A DNA stretch of 64,000 nt from Synechococcus sp. WH 8101 (GTDB lineage: Bacteria; Cyanobacteriota; Cyanobacteriia; PCC-6307; Cyanobiaceae). Both the position numbers and the translations under genes were made by a program. The notes under the pieces are model-generated. The model was not told where the DNA came from and did no database searches. It saw nothing but the letters and a program-made list of their open reading frames with translations. Of the stretch, positions 38,020 to 46,661 are shown piece by piece. The number at the start of each line of letters is the position of its first letter. Within the stretch, counting starts at the first letter, position 1. The DNA is taken from positions 2,294,001 to 2,358,000 of the forward strand of contig NZ_CP035914.1 of the NCBI RefSeq assembly GCF_004209775.1, written 5' to 3'.

Positions 38020-38946
38020 TCAGGAGGCCATCGCCGCCTCAAGGCCAACGGGAGCCATATTGAGCTGCGGCGCCTCAGCGAACACTTCAGCCGCATTGTT
38101 CGGGCTTTCCTGCAGCCGCACCTTGTGCAGATGGGCGCCGATCGCCTGCACCGGCGACGCGAGCCGGTCGGCGATGTGCAAAGCGATGTTCTCCGCTGTG
38201 GGGACACAGGTGGAGAAATGGGGCACATCCTTGTTGAGGAACGTGTGGTCGAAGGGCTCGACCACCAGGTCGTCGAGCAGGCTCTGAAGCGCTGCCAGAT
38301 CACAGACCATGCCTGTGCGGGGATCGATGCTCCCCCTCACGGTCACCTCCACCAGATAGTTGTGACCATGCCCATGGGGGCGAGCGCATTTGCCGTAGAT
38401 CCGCTCGTTCTCCTCCTGGCTGAGCTCGGGTCGCGCCAGTCGGTGAGCGGCAGCGAAGTGGGTGCGAAGGGTGAGGTAAGCGTCCATGCCGTGTCCGAGG
38501 TAGTCGGCCCAGAGGCCTGGTGATTCGTGAAGCCGCAGGGCGACCAGAGGGAGGTGGGCGGAGAGCCGATGCCAGATCACGCGCACCAGGGCCTCGGTGG
38601 TAGGCAGACAGCCCTCTGGTCTGGTGACATCAAACTCCGGCCAGGCTTCATTGAGGAAGCGGAAGTCGAGCGCGTCGGTGACCTCCGAGCGGATCGCATG
38701 CTTTACCTCAGAGAGGTTGAGCACCATGCCATCGGCGTCAAGAGGTCCGGCCATGGACACGATCAACTCGTAGTTGTGGCCGTGTCCGGGTGCGAGGGTG
38801 CAGGGCCCGAAGCGGGCGGCATTGTCATCCGCATCAAGCTCCGGCAACCAGTACCGATGGCTGGCGCTGAAGCAGGCGCGACGGGTGATCACACAACCAC
38901 GCCCCTGGCCGTGGGGAGCGGAAGCCATCGCAGAACTGTCAGCCAT
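38020..38946 (-). CDS. Tandem-domain 6-pyruvoyl-tetrahydropterin synthase-like protein
   Basis: 308 residues with two PTPS/QueD domains in one chain. Domain 1 (about 18-155): zinc ligands in CFSASHRYW (His30) and GHGHNYEL (His55, His57), candidate catalytic Cys49 in [11 protein letters not shown], and Glu in LPTTEALV. Domain 2 (about 165-295): [24 protein letters not shown] and VPTAENIA. Both halves keep the zinc histidines, the cysteine and the PTxE glutamate, so both may be active or the pair may build a pseudo-hexamer. PTPS enzymes convert dihydroneopterin triphosphate. The RibD-like reductase follows. A product such as a cyanobacterial tetrahydropterin or queuosine precursor is possible. 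Confidence 0.9.
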   Translation of the reverse strand: MADSSAMASAPHGQGRGCVITRRACFSASHRYWLPELDADDNAARFGPCTLAPGHGHNYELIVSMAGPLDADGMVLNLSEVKHAIRSEVTDALDFRFLNEAWPEFDVTRPEGCLPTTEALVRVIWHRLSAHLPLVALRLHESPGLWADYLGHGMDAYLTLRTHFAAAHRLARPELSQEENERIYGKCARPHGHGHNYLVEVTVRGSIDPRTGMVCDLAALQSLLDDLVVEPFDHTFLNKDVPHFSTCVPTAENIALHIADRLASPVQAIGAHLHKVRLQESPNNAAEVFAEAPQLNMAPVGLEAAMAS

Positions 38947-39018
38947 GGCATCCCTCGACCCGCCGGCATCCTAGGGAGTTCGCAGCTTGCGCCGTCCGAA
39001 CGGCCGCCGCCCCTCGCC

Positions 39019-39624
39019 ATGACTGACCCTTCCCAGCCCCTGCCCCATCCCCTCAAAGCGCGCCTCGGAGGGCGCAATCTCTATCTGGTGGGAATGATGG
39101 GCAGCGGCAAAAGCAGCAGTGGTCGCCCCCTGGCCGCGAGCCTGGGCTATGGCTTCGTGGATGCCGACGCGGTCATCGAGCAGGTGGCAGGACGCTCGAT
39201 TCCCCAGCTGTTTGAGGAGGAGGGGGAGGAGGGGTTCCGCGATTTGGAATCCCAAGTGCTGCAGGCGATCGGCCAGCGCCACTCGCTGGTGGTGGCCACC
39301 GGCGGCGGCATTGTGACGCGACCCGAAAACTGGGGCGTGCTGCATCAGGGGCTGGTGGTCTGGCTGGATCCCGACCGTGACCAGCTGTTGCAACGGCTGC
39401 GTCGGGATCCGGGCGAACGCCCCCTGCTGCGCAGCGCTGACCCAGCAGCAACGCTCGACACTCTGTTCATCGCACGACGGCCCCTCTATGCCGAAGCGGA
39501 TGTGCAGCTGAACATCACCAATGACGCACCGGAGGAGGTGGCCCAGCGCGTCCTCGACGCCATTCCCGCCGTGCTCAATCCCGTTCAGGGGGCTCCAGGC
39601 GCACCGCAAACCACTGCAGAGTGA
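39019..39624 (+). CDS. aroK: Shikimate kinase
   Basis: 201 residues from the ATG at 39019; an upstream open stretch antisense to the PTPS gene is not coding. It phosphorylates shikimate on the way to chorismate. P-loop [15 protein letters not shown] (GxxGxGKSxxG), shikimate-binding FVDADAVIE (usual D-x-D), EEGFRDLE (E.FR..E), [13 protein letters not shown] (GGG), and lid [10 protein letters not shown]. The C-terminus extends about 15 residues past the family end and overlaps the convergent crr7 gene by 50 bp. Confidence 0.95.
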   Translation: MTDPSQPLPHPLKARLGGRNLYLVGMMGSGKSSSGRPLAASLGYGFVDADAVIEQVAGRSIPQLFEEEGEEGFRDLESQVLQAIGQRHSLVVATGGGIVTRPENWGVLHQGLVVWLDPDRDQLLQRLRRDPGERPLLRSADPAATLDTLFIARRPLYAEADVQLNITNDAPEEVAQRVLDAIPAVLNPVQGAPGAPQTTAE

Positions 39625-39841
39625 GCCCTGGGGAGATCTCCAGATCACAAGCGGTATCGAGCAGTCTCCGGGCTGCAGCCGTGAGGGAACCGCAGGCCAC
39701 GAGGTCGTCGGGCAGGGTCTCCAGGGCGGCCAGCTGGCCTTCCAGCCATGTCACGGTGTCGGTAGCGGAGAGAAACCGCTCCGACTGGCCAGGCTCCAGA
39801 ACCACATAGTGATCGCAGGCACGAATCAGGGGATCAGACAT
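39575..39841 (-). CDS. CRR7-like NDH-1 assembly protein
   Basis: 88 residues from the ATG at 39841. The pattern [37 protein letters not shown], then [25 protein letters not shown], matches chlororespiratory reduction 7 (PF12095, earlier DUF3571), with the end motif PG..LQW.AVRLE. In plants CRR7 is needed to assemble the chloroplast NDH complex; in cyanobacteria the role is assumed similar. Its 3' end overlaps aroK by 50 bp and its start codon shares CATG with the divergent DUF6816 gene, so it has no non-coding DNA of its own. Confidence 0.82.
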   Translation of the reverse strand: MSDPLIRACDHYVVLEPGQSERFLSATDTVTWLEGQLAALETLPDDLVACGSLTAAARRLLDTACDLEISPGLTLQWFAVRLEPPERD

Positions 39842-40610
39842 GGTGCGACGACTGCTGCGTCCGATCATCGTGGCTCTGCTGCTGCTGCTGTGCCTCGCCA
39901 TCCCGGTGCGGGCCGATGGCAGCGCGACCCTGCTGGAGCAACGCCTGCAGGCCTGGCCCGACTGGCAGCTGCCGGCGCCGTTGCCGCGCCCCGATCGCCG
40001 TGGGGATCTGTTGTATCCGGCCTGGTTTGCCGGCGAGTGGCAGGTCACGAGCCTCGATCTGACGGCGGAAGGGGAGACCGGCGAACCGCTCCGCCATCAG
40101 GCCCGTTTTCTCATTGATGCGAAGCAGCGTGTCGTGGCCGATCGCGCCTTCAATGCCCTCGCGATCGGCAGAGCGGTGCTGGGTTCGGCCTTGTTGACGG
40201 TGGAGCAGCCAGCTGACGATCACAATCGACAACTGGCCCGGCTGCAGAACGACCAGCTGTTGGAGACCACTGTGATCGGCAGGAGGCAGAGCGATCCGCA
40301 GCAGGAGCCGTTCACAACCGACGAACTGGTGCTTCAGATCATCCACGGCCCGGGAGCGCCCAGGATCAGCCGGGTGGAAACCCTCAGCCGCTACCACCCC
40401 TGCACACCCAGCCCAGCGGCGGTGGAGCACATCTGCGCCGATCAATGGCAGGCTCGCTTCAGCGGGCCCGAGCAGGGACTGGACGCTGCTCCTCTGGCAC
40501 GCGCGCACTACAAGCTCACGCTCACACGGCTGCCGGATCAACCTGAAACAGACGGGTCTCCAAACGATCCCGCCAGGCGAACAGGGGCTGCAACTGGGGG
40601 TGATCACTGA
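39840..40610 (+). CDS. DUF6816 lumenal/periplasmic protein
   Basis: 256 residues. A clear signal peptide (LLRPIIVALLLLLCLAIPVRA) is followed by LLEQRLQAWPDWQLPAPLPRPDRRGDLLYPAWFAGEWQVTSLDL, a 'YPxWFxGxWxVTS' element found in cyanobacterial and plastid-lumen DUF6816 proteins. The remainder is beta-rich (RFLIDAKQRVVADRAFNALAIGRA, TYHP-like LSRYHPCTPS). This looks like a lipocalin-type barrel, though that is a guess. The last 25-30 residues are extra relative to the domain and overlap the antisense GST gene by 89 bp. Confidence 0.8.
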   Translation: MVRRLLRPIIVALLLLLCLAIPVRADGSATLLEQRLQAWPDWQLPAPLPRPDRRGDLLYPAWFAGEWQVTSLDLTAEGETGEPLRHQARFLIDAKQRVVADRAFNALAIGRAVLGSALLTVEQPADDHNRQLARLQNDQLLETTVIGRRQSDPQQEPFTTDELVLQIIHGPGAPRISRVETLSRYHPCTPSPAAVEHICADQWQARFSGPEQGLDAAPLARAHYKLTLTRLPDQPETDGSPNDPARRTGAATGGDH

Positions 40611-41247
40611 GTCCAGGCACGCCCCGACCCGCCAGGCCATCACCGGATGACGCGGGAAAACGCAGCAGCGAAAGCTGGGCAGCCACCGCCAGATCGGCCA
40701 TGGAGAGCTGATCTCCCACCAACCAGGGCGTGGTCTCGACAGCCGCAGCCAGCCGCTGCAGGCTGGTGAACATGGCGGCACGCTCCCCCTGATCGAGCAC
40801 CTCGCCAAGCCCCTGCAGCCAACCACCAGGCAATCCGGCCAGCGTGCGCCGCAGTGGTTCTGGCAGATCATCAGGCAGCAGTGCCACCCGCAGCTCGGGA
40901 TCACTCGCCGCCGCCTGCACCAAGGCAAGACGGGCGGCATGGGCCAGGGTGGTGTCGGCCCAGTCCTCGATCAGATGCACCTGAGCCGCGTCGCGCGCGT
41001 CCTGAGGGATCAGAGAGGGTTCGGGTTCGACCGACTCCAGGTGGCGGGCGATCGCCGAGGAATCAGCGATCACGGTGTCGCCATCCACCAGAACGGGCAG
41101 CTGACGCTGGCCCGAGAGGCGAAAGACAGCCAGCTGACCCACGCCCGGGGTGACCTCCACCACGCGATAGCTCAGGGCCTTGGCCTGCAGCACCATGCGC
41201 ACCTTCAGGCAGAAGGCGGAATGGCGGAACTGATGGAGCTCCAGCAT
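40522..41247 (-). CDS. Glutathione S-transferase family protein
   Basis: 241 residues from the ATG at 41247; an extension to 41325 lacks homology. The N-terminal thioredoxin-like domain (MLELHQFRHSAFCLKVRMVLQAKALSYRVVEV... RQLPVLVDGDTVIADSSAIARHLE) has the cis-Pro and S/D-x-x glutathione-binding segment. The C-terminal helical domain ends with PWLVGDQLSMADLAVAAQLSLLRF, the usual N-capping D of GSTs. Substrate unknown. The coding end runs 89 bp into the convergent DUF6816 gene. Confidence 0.9.
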   Translation of the reverse strand: MLELHQFRHSAFCLKVRMVLQAKALSYRVVEVTPGVGQLAVFRLSGQRQLPVLVDGDTVIADSSAIARHLESVEPEPSLIPQDARDAAQVHLIEDWADTTLAHAARLALVQAAASDPELRVALLPDDLPEPLRRTLAGLPGGWLQGLGEVLDQGERAAMFTSLQRLAAAVETTPWLVGDQLSMADLAVAAQLSLLRFPASSGDGLAGRGVPGLSDHPQLQPLFAWRDRLETRLFQVDPAAV

Positions 41248-41305
41248 CACCGGACAGCCGAGGGACCGGCAGAGTAGCGGTGATTCTCCAACCCTCGCCG
41301 AGGCC

Positions 41306-41512
41306 ATGCGCGAGTTTTTCGTCAATGTGACGCGGTATCCCCGCTACCTGATCGCCTTCAGCCTGGGGGTGATCAATTCCGTTGCCGAGCCCCTGGCCAG
41401 GCGGCGCAGCAATCCCGTGACCGCCGTTGCCCTGATGGGTGCTCTGGTGAGCGGCCTGATCAGCGTTGGGCTGGTGCTCCGTGCCATGGTGATTCCATCA
41501 CCCCTGACCTGA
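41306..41512 (+). CDS. DUF751 (Ycf33-like) small membrane protein
   Basis: 68 residues. The conserved start MREFFVNVTRYPRYLIAFSLGVINSVAEPL and a second helix (TAVALMGALVSGLISVGLVLRAM) are characteristic of DUF751 proteins of cyanobacteria and plastids. Function unknown; probably in the thylakoid membrane. It lies 6 bp upstream of rbfA, suggesting one transcript with rbfA, the GH3 gene, the GT2-TPR gene and hemD. Confidence 0.85.
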   Translation: MREFFVNVTRYPRYLIAFSLGVINSVAEPLARRRSNPVTAVALMGALVSGLISVGLVLRAMVIPSPLT

Positions 41513-41518
41513 CGCACG

Positions 41519-41944
41519 ATGGCACCGGGACGGCGCGTGGAACGGGTCGCGGCACTGATTCGCCGCGAAACCAGCGAACTGCTGATCCATGGCATCCGCG
41601 ACGAACGGGTGCACCAGGGGATGGTGAGCATCACCGAAGTGGAGGTGAGCGGCGATCTGCAGCATTGCAAGATCTTCGTGAGCATCTACGGCGAAGACGC
41701 CGACAAGCGGAACGTTCTGGAGGGCCTGAAAGCCGCTAGCGGCTACCTGCGCGGTGAGCTGGGCCGCCGGCTGCAGATGCGCCGAGCCCCCGAGGTGGTG
41801 TTCCAATTGGATCGCGGCATCGAAAAGGGCACCTCGGTGCTCAACCTGCTCAACCGCCTCGAGGAGGAACGCCAAGAACGGGACGAGCTGCCGCAGTCTG
41901 ATCAGCCAGAGCCCAGCGTGCAGGAGTCTGGCGAACAGTTGTGA
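41519..41944 (+). CDS. rbfA: Ribosome-binding factor A
   Basis: 141 residues. A KH-type RNA-binding fold with [54 protein letters not shown] at the N-terminus and [43 protein letters not shown] at the C-terminus, the standard RbfA pattern. It helps mature the 30S subunit and is needed at low temperature. A 25-residue acidic tail follows. It overlaps the GH3 gene by 4 nt. Confidence 0.95.
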   Translation: MAPGRRVERVAALIRRETSELLIHGIRDERVHQGMVSITEVEVSGDLQHCKIFVSIYGEDADKRNVLEGLKAASGYLRGELGRRLQMRRAPEVVFQLDRGIEKGTSVLNLLNRLEEERQERDELPQSDQPEPSVQESGEQL

Positions 41945-43599
41945 GCGAGCCCCTCAACGACGCGGAGCTGCGCCGGCGCATCGCCAGCCTGATCGTGGTG
42001 CGAGCGAGCGGCCATGCCGGCGACCGGCAACGCCGTTACCCCCGTTGGGAGCTGCCGAATCAGACATTGCGCCGGCTGCTCGCCGACGGGGTTGGCGGCG
42101 TGATTCTCCTGGGGGGTACGGCCACCGAACTGCACCAGCGCTGCCGCACCCTGCAGCGCTGGGCTGATCACCCCCTGCTGCTGTGCGCCGATGTGGAAGA
42201 AGGTGTCGGCCAACGGTTTGAAGGGGCGACCTGGCTGGTGCCACCCATGGCGCTCGCCCGCCTGCATCAGCGCGATCCGGCCCGAGCCGTGGCGCTGGCG
42301 GAACGCTATGGACGCTGCACGGGACGGCAAGCTCGGCGCTGTGGCCTGAACTGGGTGCTGGGGCCCGTGGCGGATGTGAACAACAATCCCGCCAATCCAG
42401 TGATCAATGTGCGGGCCTGGGGAGACACACCCGCCACGGTGATCGCCCTCACCTGCGCCTTTCAGCGCGGCCTCCAGAGCACGGGCGTGCTGGGCTGCGC
42501 CAAGCATTTTCCAGGTCATGGCGACACCGCCGTCGACTCCCATCTGCAGCTGCCGCTGCTCCCTCACAACCGGGCGCGACTGGATGCGGTGGAACTGGCC
42601 CCGTTTCGCAGCTTGATTGCCGCAGGGGTCGACAGCGTCATGACCGCCCATCTCCAGATCCCCGCGCTGGACGCGGAACGGCCGGCCACACTCTCCAGCG
42701 CCACACTCACGAGCTTGTTGCGAGACGAGCTCGAGTTCAGGGGCCTGGTGGTGACCGATGCCCTGGTGATGGACGCGATCAGCCAACGCTGGGGGGCCGG
42801 GGAAGCGGCCCGGCTCGCCTTCGCGGCAGGCGCGGATCTGATCCTGATGCCAGGCGATGCCGATGCCGCCATTGCCGCCATTGCCGCCGGCCTGCGCGCT
42901 GGATCCCTGCCATGGCAGCGACTGGATCAGGCGTTGGATCGGAGGCGGCAGGCCCTCGCCCGCACCCAGACCTTCACCGCTGACGACGCCGAGGATCCCG
43001 AAGACCTGAGCGACCTGGAGCTGAGCGAAGAACGGGAGCTGGCGACCACCCTGGTAGCGCTGAGCCTTGAGCAACGCGGCCCAATAGCGGCCCAGCCCTT
43101 GGCCGCTCCGGGCTCGGGGGGGATCAATCTGATCCGAGTCGATGGGGTGCTGTCCTCCAGCGTGCTTCGCGCCAACGCTCCAGCCCTGACCCTGCCGGAG
43201 CAGGCCGGCTTCCGCAGCCTGCTCTGCCACCCCCTGGGACTATCGCCCTGGCGGTCCGAGCAAGCCAGCGACGCCCACCTGGCCCTGGAACGCCTGGGCG
43301 AGGGGCCGGTGCTGGTGCAGCTGTTTCTGAGGGGGAACCCATTCCGCGGCGAGCGTGATCGGAGCGAACCCTGGGGCGCCGCTCTCCAGCAGCTGCAACG
43401 AGAGGGACGACTGGCCGGACTGGTGGTGTATGGCTGTCCTTACACCTGGGAGAGGCTCAGCGGCCAGCTCGACCCAGCGATCCCCGCCCTCTACAGCCCT
43501 GGGCAGATGGACGACGCCCAGGCCCTGGCCCTGGCACAGCTGCTGTCGTCAGATCGGACGGGCACCGGCACCGATCGCAACGACGGCTTCACCGACTGA
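41941..43599 (+). CDS. Glycoside hydrolase family 3 (NagZ-like)
   Basis: 552 residues. The N-terminal GH3 barrel includes [56 protein letters not shown], the signature [18 protein letters not shown] and [17 protein letters not shown] with the nucleophile Asp. This suggests beta-N-acetylhexosaminidase activity in peptidoglycan recycling, consistent with anmK at the window start. The C-terminal third (from about residue 360) is not the usual GH3 C domain but an unassigned region. No signal peptide is seen, so it probably acts in the cytoplasm. Confidence 0.9.
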   Translation: MSEPLNDAELRRRIASLIVVRASGHAGDRQRRYPRWELPNQTLRRLLADGVGGVILLGGTATELHQRCRTLQRWADHPLLLCADVEEGVGQRFEGATWLVPPMALARLHQRDPARAVALAERYGRCTGRQARRCGLNWVLGPVADVNNNPANPVINVRAWGDTPATVIALTCAFQRGLQSTGVLGCAKHFPGHGDTAVDSHLQLPLLPHNRARLDAVELAPFRSLIAAGVDSVMTAHLQIPALDAERPATLSSATLTSLLRDELEFRGLVVTDALVMDAISQRWGAGEAARLAFAAGADLILMPGDADAAIAAIAAGLRAGSLPWQRLDQALDRRRQALARTQTFTADDAEDPEDLSDLELSEERELATTLVALSLEQRGPIAAQPLAAPGSGGINLIRVDGVLSSSVLRANAPALTLPEQAGFRSLLCHPLGLSPWRSEQASDAHLALERLGEGPVLVQLFLRGNPFRGERDRSEPWGAALQQLQREGRLAGLVVYGCPYTWERLSGQLDPAIPALYSPGQMDDAQALALAQLLSSDRTGTGTDRNDGFTD

Positions 43600-43642
43600 G
43601 CGATCGACGGCCGTAACCTCCCAGCAGATCCGGCCCGATCCG

Positions 43643-44872
43643 ATGCTCAGTCTCTCGATGATCGTGCGCAACGAGGCGCAGCGGCTGGAGGCATGCCTCG
43701 GCTCGGTCCGAGGCCTGGCCGACGAGATGGTGGTGGTGGACACCGGCTCGAGTGATGACACCATCGCCGTGGCCGAAGCGGCCGGCGCCCGGGTGGAACA
43801 CATCACCTGGCCGGGAGACTTTGCTCCGGCCCGGAACGCAGCGCTCAGCCATGTGAGCGGCGACTGGGTGCTGGTGCTCGATGCCGATGAACAACTGCGA
43901 CCGGAGGCCATCGCCCCCCTACGCGCCCTGATGGCCCAGCCGGATGTGCTGGTGATCAACCTGCTTCGCTACGAGCGTGGCGCGGCCATGGCTCCCTATT
44001 CCCGGGTCAGTCGCCTGTTCCGACGCCATCCCCGCATTCGCTGGAGCCGGCCCTACCACTCGATGATTGACGACAGCGTGCAGGCGCTGCTCCAGGACGA
44101 ACCCCAGTGGCGCATCGTCGACTGCAGCGAGCCGGCCCTGATCCACGACGGTTACCGGCCGGAGCTGCTTCAGGGCAGCGACAAGGCCAGCCGGCTGCGT
44201 CAGGCGATGGAGCAATGGCTGGAGCAGCAACCGGGCGATCCCTATGCCTGCGCCAAGCTGGGAGCTCTGGAAATCGCCGAAGGCCATCAGGAGAAGGGTC
44301 TCAGCCTGCTGCGCCAGGGCCTGGCCTCGCTCGAGGCTGATCCGGATGCCAACACCCCAGACGCCAACAGCGTGAGCGAGCGGTATGAGCTGCTGCTGCA
44401 CCTGGCGATCGCCCTGAGTGCCAGCGATCCTGCGGCCGCCATCGACGCCTACCGCCAGGCCCTCGACCTCCCCCTCAACACCCGTCTCAGCCTGGGGGCG
44501 CGCCTCAATCTGGCCGCCCTGCTGATGCAACAGGAGCGGCTGGACGAAGCGATCCAGCTCACGCTCACCGCCACCCAACGCGCTCCGGAAGTGGCTCTGG
44601 GCTGGTACAACCTGGGCCTGATGCAACGGCGCCGCGGCGACATCGCTGCAGCGCTGCAGGCCTATGAACGCGCCCTGCACTTGAACCCGGAGCACGCCGC
44701 AACGCATCAGAACCTGGCCGTCGCCCGATTGCTGGGCGGCGATATCGACGGCGCTCGCAGCGGTTTCAGCGAGGCGATCGCGCTGCTGCACCAACAGGGT
44801 CGCCCTGAAGAGGCCCAGGCGCTGCGTCGTCAGGTGGAGGGCATGGTGAAACTCGACGAGGTGCGCGCATGA
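43643..44872 (+). CDS. GT2 glycosyltransferase fused to TPR repeats
   Basis: 409 residues from the ATG at 43643 (MLSLSMIVRNE). Residues 1-190 are a family-2 glycosyltransferase: SMIVRNEAQRLEACLGSVRGLADEMVVVDTGSSDDT and the metal-binding DWVLVLDADEQL (DAD). Residues about 200-409 contain TPR-like helix pairs, the best being VALGWYNLGLMQRRRGDIAAALQAYERALHLNPEHAATHQNLAVARLLGGDIDGA. This SPINDLY-like combination is common in cyanobacteria. The acceptor is unknown. It overlaps hemD by 4 nt. Confidence 0.9.
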   Translation: MLSLSMIVRNEAQRLEACLGSVRGLADEMVVVDTGSSDDTIAVAEAAGARVEHITWPGDFAPARNAALSHVSGDWVLVLDADEQLRPEAIAPLRALMAQPDVLVINLLRYERGAAMAPYSRVSRLFRRHPRIRWSRPYHSMIDDSVQALLQDEPQWRIVDCSEPALIHDGYRPELLQGSDKASRLRQAMEQWLEQQPGDPYACAKLGALEIAEGHQEKGLSLLRQGLASLEADPDANTPDANSVSERYELLLHLAIALSASDPAAAIDAYRQALDLPLNTRLSLGARLNLAALLMQQERLDEAIQLTLTATQRAPEVALGWYNLGLMQRRRGDIAAALQAYERALHLNPEHAATHQNLAVARLLGGDIDGARSGFSEAIALLHQQGRPEEAQALRRQVEGMVKLDEVRA

Positions 44873-45678
44873 ACGCCGCCGGGCAGCAGCCGCTGATCGG
44901 CAGCACCGTGGTGGTGACCAGGGCGCAGGAGCAGCAAGGCGCGGTGCGGCAACAACTGGAAGCCCTGGGGGCCCAGGTGCTCGATCTCCCGGCGCTGGTG
45001 ATCGGTCCTCCGGATGAATGGGGGCCCCTCGATGACGCCCTTGCGGAACTGGATCAGTTCCACTGGCTGGTGGTGTCAAGCGCCAATGGCGTGCAAGCGG
45101 TGGAAGCACGCCTACAAAGGCTGGGCCGCAGCCTGCGGCAACGGCCCTCCAGCTTGAAAATCGCCGCGGTCGGTCGCAAGACTGCTGCCAGCCTCGATCA
45201 GCTGGGTGCACCGGCGGATTTCGTGCCACCCACCTATGTGGCCGACAGCCTGATCGATCACTTCCCCGTGTCGGGCTGGGGCCTGCGCCTGTTGCTGCCC
45301 CGGGTGCAGAGCGGCGGCCGCACCGTGCTGGCGGAAGCCTTCGCTGAAGCGGGGGCCCGCGTGGTGGAGGTGGCCGCCTACGAATCGCGTTGCCCTGAGA
45401 GCATTCCTGCCGAAACGGAGCAAGCCCTGCGCGACGGTCGCGTCGAGGCGATCAGCTTCAGCAGCGGCAAAACCGTGACCCACACCGCAGCCCTGCTGGA
45501 GCAGAGTTTCGGCTCCCAGTGGCAGCAGCGGCTGGAGGGCGTGCGCCTGATCTCCATCGGCCCCCAGACCAGTCAACGCTGCCGGGAGCTGCTCGGACGG
45601 GTCGATGGGGAAGCCGATCCCCACGACATGGATGGGTTGGTGCAGTGCTGCGTTCAGGTCATGCAGACGGGCGGCTGA
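44869..45678 (+). CDS. hemD: Uroporphyrinogen-III synthase
   Basis: 269 residues. The two-lobed HemD pattern is present: GSTVVVTRAQEQQGAVRQQLEALGAQVLDLPALVIGPP at the start, LDQFHWLVVSSANGVQAVEARL, KIAAVGRKTAASL, and VEVAAYESRC. Then come DGRVEAISFSSGKTVTHTAALLEQ and LISIGPQTSQRCRELL. It cyclises hydroxymethylbilane for chlorophyll, haem and cobalamin synthesis. The end overlaps the convergent lipoprotein gene by 25 bp. Confidence 0.93.
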   Translation: MNAAGQQPLIGSTVVVTRAQEQQGAVRQQLEALGAQVLDLPALVIGPPDEWGPLDDALAELDQFHWLVVSSANGVQAVEARLQRLGRSLRQRPSSLKIAAVGRKTAASLDQLGAPADFVPPTYVADSLIDHFPVSGWGLRLLLPRVQSGGRTVLAEAFAEAGARVVEVAAYESRCPESIPAETEQALRDGRVEAISFSSGKTVTHTAALLEQSFGSQWQQRLEGVRLISIGPQTSQRCRELLGRVDGEADPHDMDGLVQCCVQVMQTGG

Positions 45679-46244
45679 GCCTGACCGCCCACCGAGTAAG
45701 TGAGACAGCCGCGGCGCAGGTCAATCGCCTGCACCGTCCAGCCTGCGGGCAGGAGCGGTTCCGCCTCCGCCAGGCAACGGCCACGGCTGCCAAGGCAGAC
45801 CGCACCGGAACCGGTTTGCGTGCTCACCAGGGCCTGCAGCTGCCCGCCCACCGCCAGCACACCGCGCAAACTCAGACTGGGCGCTGTCCCCCCCCCGGGT
45901 TCCGCCCCGGCCGATCCCGACCCAGCCGAGGCCATGGCAGGTGGCGTCGCGGCGGTCTTGGGCGCACGTGGCAGCGCTGCGAACGGATCCTGACGCCCCC
46001 GGGGCACCGCCCCCTCCACCTGGGCTGGTGTGGGGAGAGGAATCAGCCCGGAACGAACCGCCGAAGCAGGGGGCCGACTGGCGCTGTCGACAGGTTGCTG
46101 GGCGGCGGCTCGCTGAGGCGACGGCTTGGTGGTGCTGTCAACGGTCGTCGTTGAAGGGCCGCTGCTGCACGACACCAGACAGCCGGCAAGCAGCAGCAGG
46201 CACCGTTCAGGCCGAAACGGTGTAATCGCTCTCCACCAGATCAC
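45654..46244 (-). CDS. Putative lipoprotein
   Basis: About 196 residues from the GTG at 46244 (TTG at 46256 is another option). A hydrophobic start ends in the lipobox CLLLLAGC, so it is probably anchored to the outer or inner membrane by a lipidated cysteine. Residues 25-120 are low in complexity (Pro, Ser, Ala, Thr) and likely a linker. The last 75 residues form a small domain with four cysteines (AVCLGSRGRCLAE, RRGCLTYSVGG, QPPVCMT). This composition recalls type IV pilus PilP-like periplasmic proteins (SLRGVLAVGGQLQALV), but that is a weak likeness. Confidence 0.55.
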   Translation of the reverse strand: MIWWRAITPFRPERCLLLLAGCLVSCSSGPSTTTVDSTTKPSPQRAAAQQPVDSASRPPASAVRSGLIPLPTPAQVEGAVPRGRQDPFAALPRAPKTAATPPAMASAGSGSAGAEPGGGTAPSLSLRGVLAVGGQLQALVSTQTGSGAVCLGSRGRCLAEAEPLLPAGWTVQAIDLRRGCLTYSVGGQAQPPVCMT

Positions 46245-46656
46245 GGAAACGGTCAAGGTTGGCCTGAAGCTCTCGCGTCACGATTCCCCCAAGGATGCTG
46301 GGTTCCATCAACGGTGCCAAGACACCGGGCAATTCGTAGGTGACGCAGAGTTTCACAGCCGTGCGCTCCGGTGCCTCCGGATAGAAACGCACCGCCCCTT
46401 TGGTGGGCAGTCCCCCCACCGACTCCCAATGGAGCTGCTGGGCCTCGACCCGCGAGGTGATCCGCGCTTTCCAGTGGAAGCGAAACCCCTGCGCCGCCAG
46501 GGTCCAGTCCGTCAGATCAGGGTCTTCGAGGGTGTGCACGGATTCAATCCAGCGCATCCAGCGCGGCATCGCCTCCAGATCACTCCACACCGCCCAGACG
46601 CGATCCACAGGCGCCTTCACCTCAGTGGTCACGGTGTGTTCAAGCCAACGTCCCAT
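46207..46656 (-). CDS. SRPBCC (START-like) family protein
   Basis: 149 residues from the ATG at 46656. The family pattern is visible: HTVTTEVKAPVDRVWAVWSDLEAMPRWMRWIESVHTLEDPDLTDW (N-terminal strand plus 'V-x-x-x-W-x-D-x-x-x-x-P-x-W'), central strands, and the long C-terminal helix (VTRELQANLDRFRDLVES). These helix-grip proteins bind hydrophobic ligands. It lies 5 bp after crtQ on the same strand, and this arrangement suggests a role near carotenoid handling, though that is inference. Confidence 0.85.
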   Translation of the reverse strand: MGRWLEHTVTTEVKAPVDRVWAVWSDLEAMPRWMRWIESVHTLEDPDLTDWTLAAQGFRFHWKARITSRVEAQQLHWESVGGLPTKGAVRFYPEAPERTAVKLCVTYELPGVLAPLMEPSILGGIVTRELQANLDRFRDLVESDYTVSA

Positions 46657-46661
46657 GGGGT

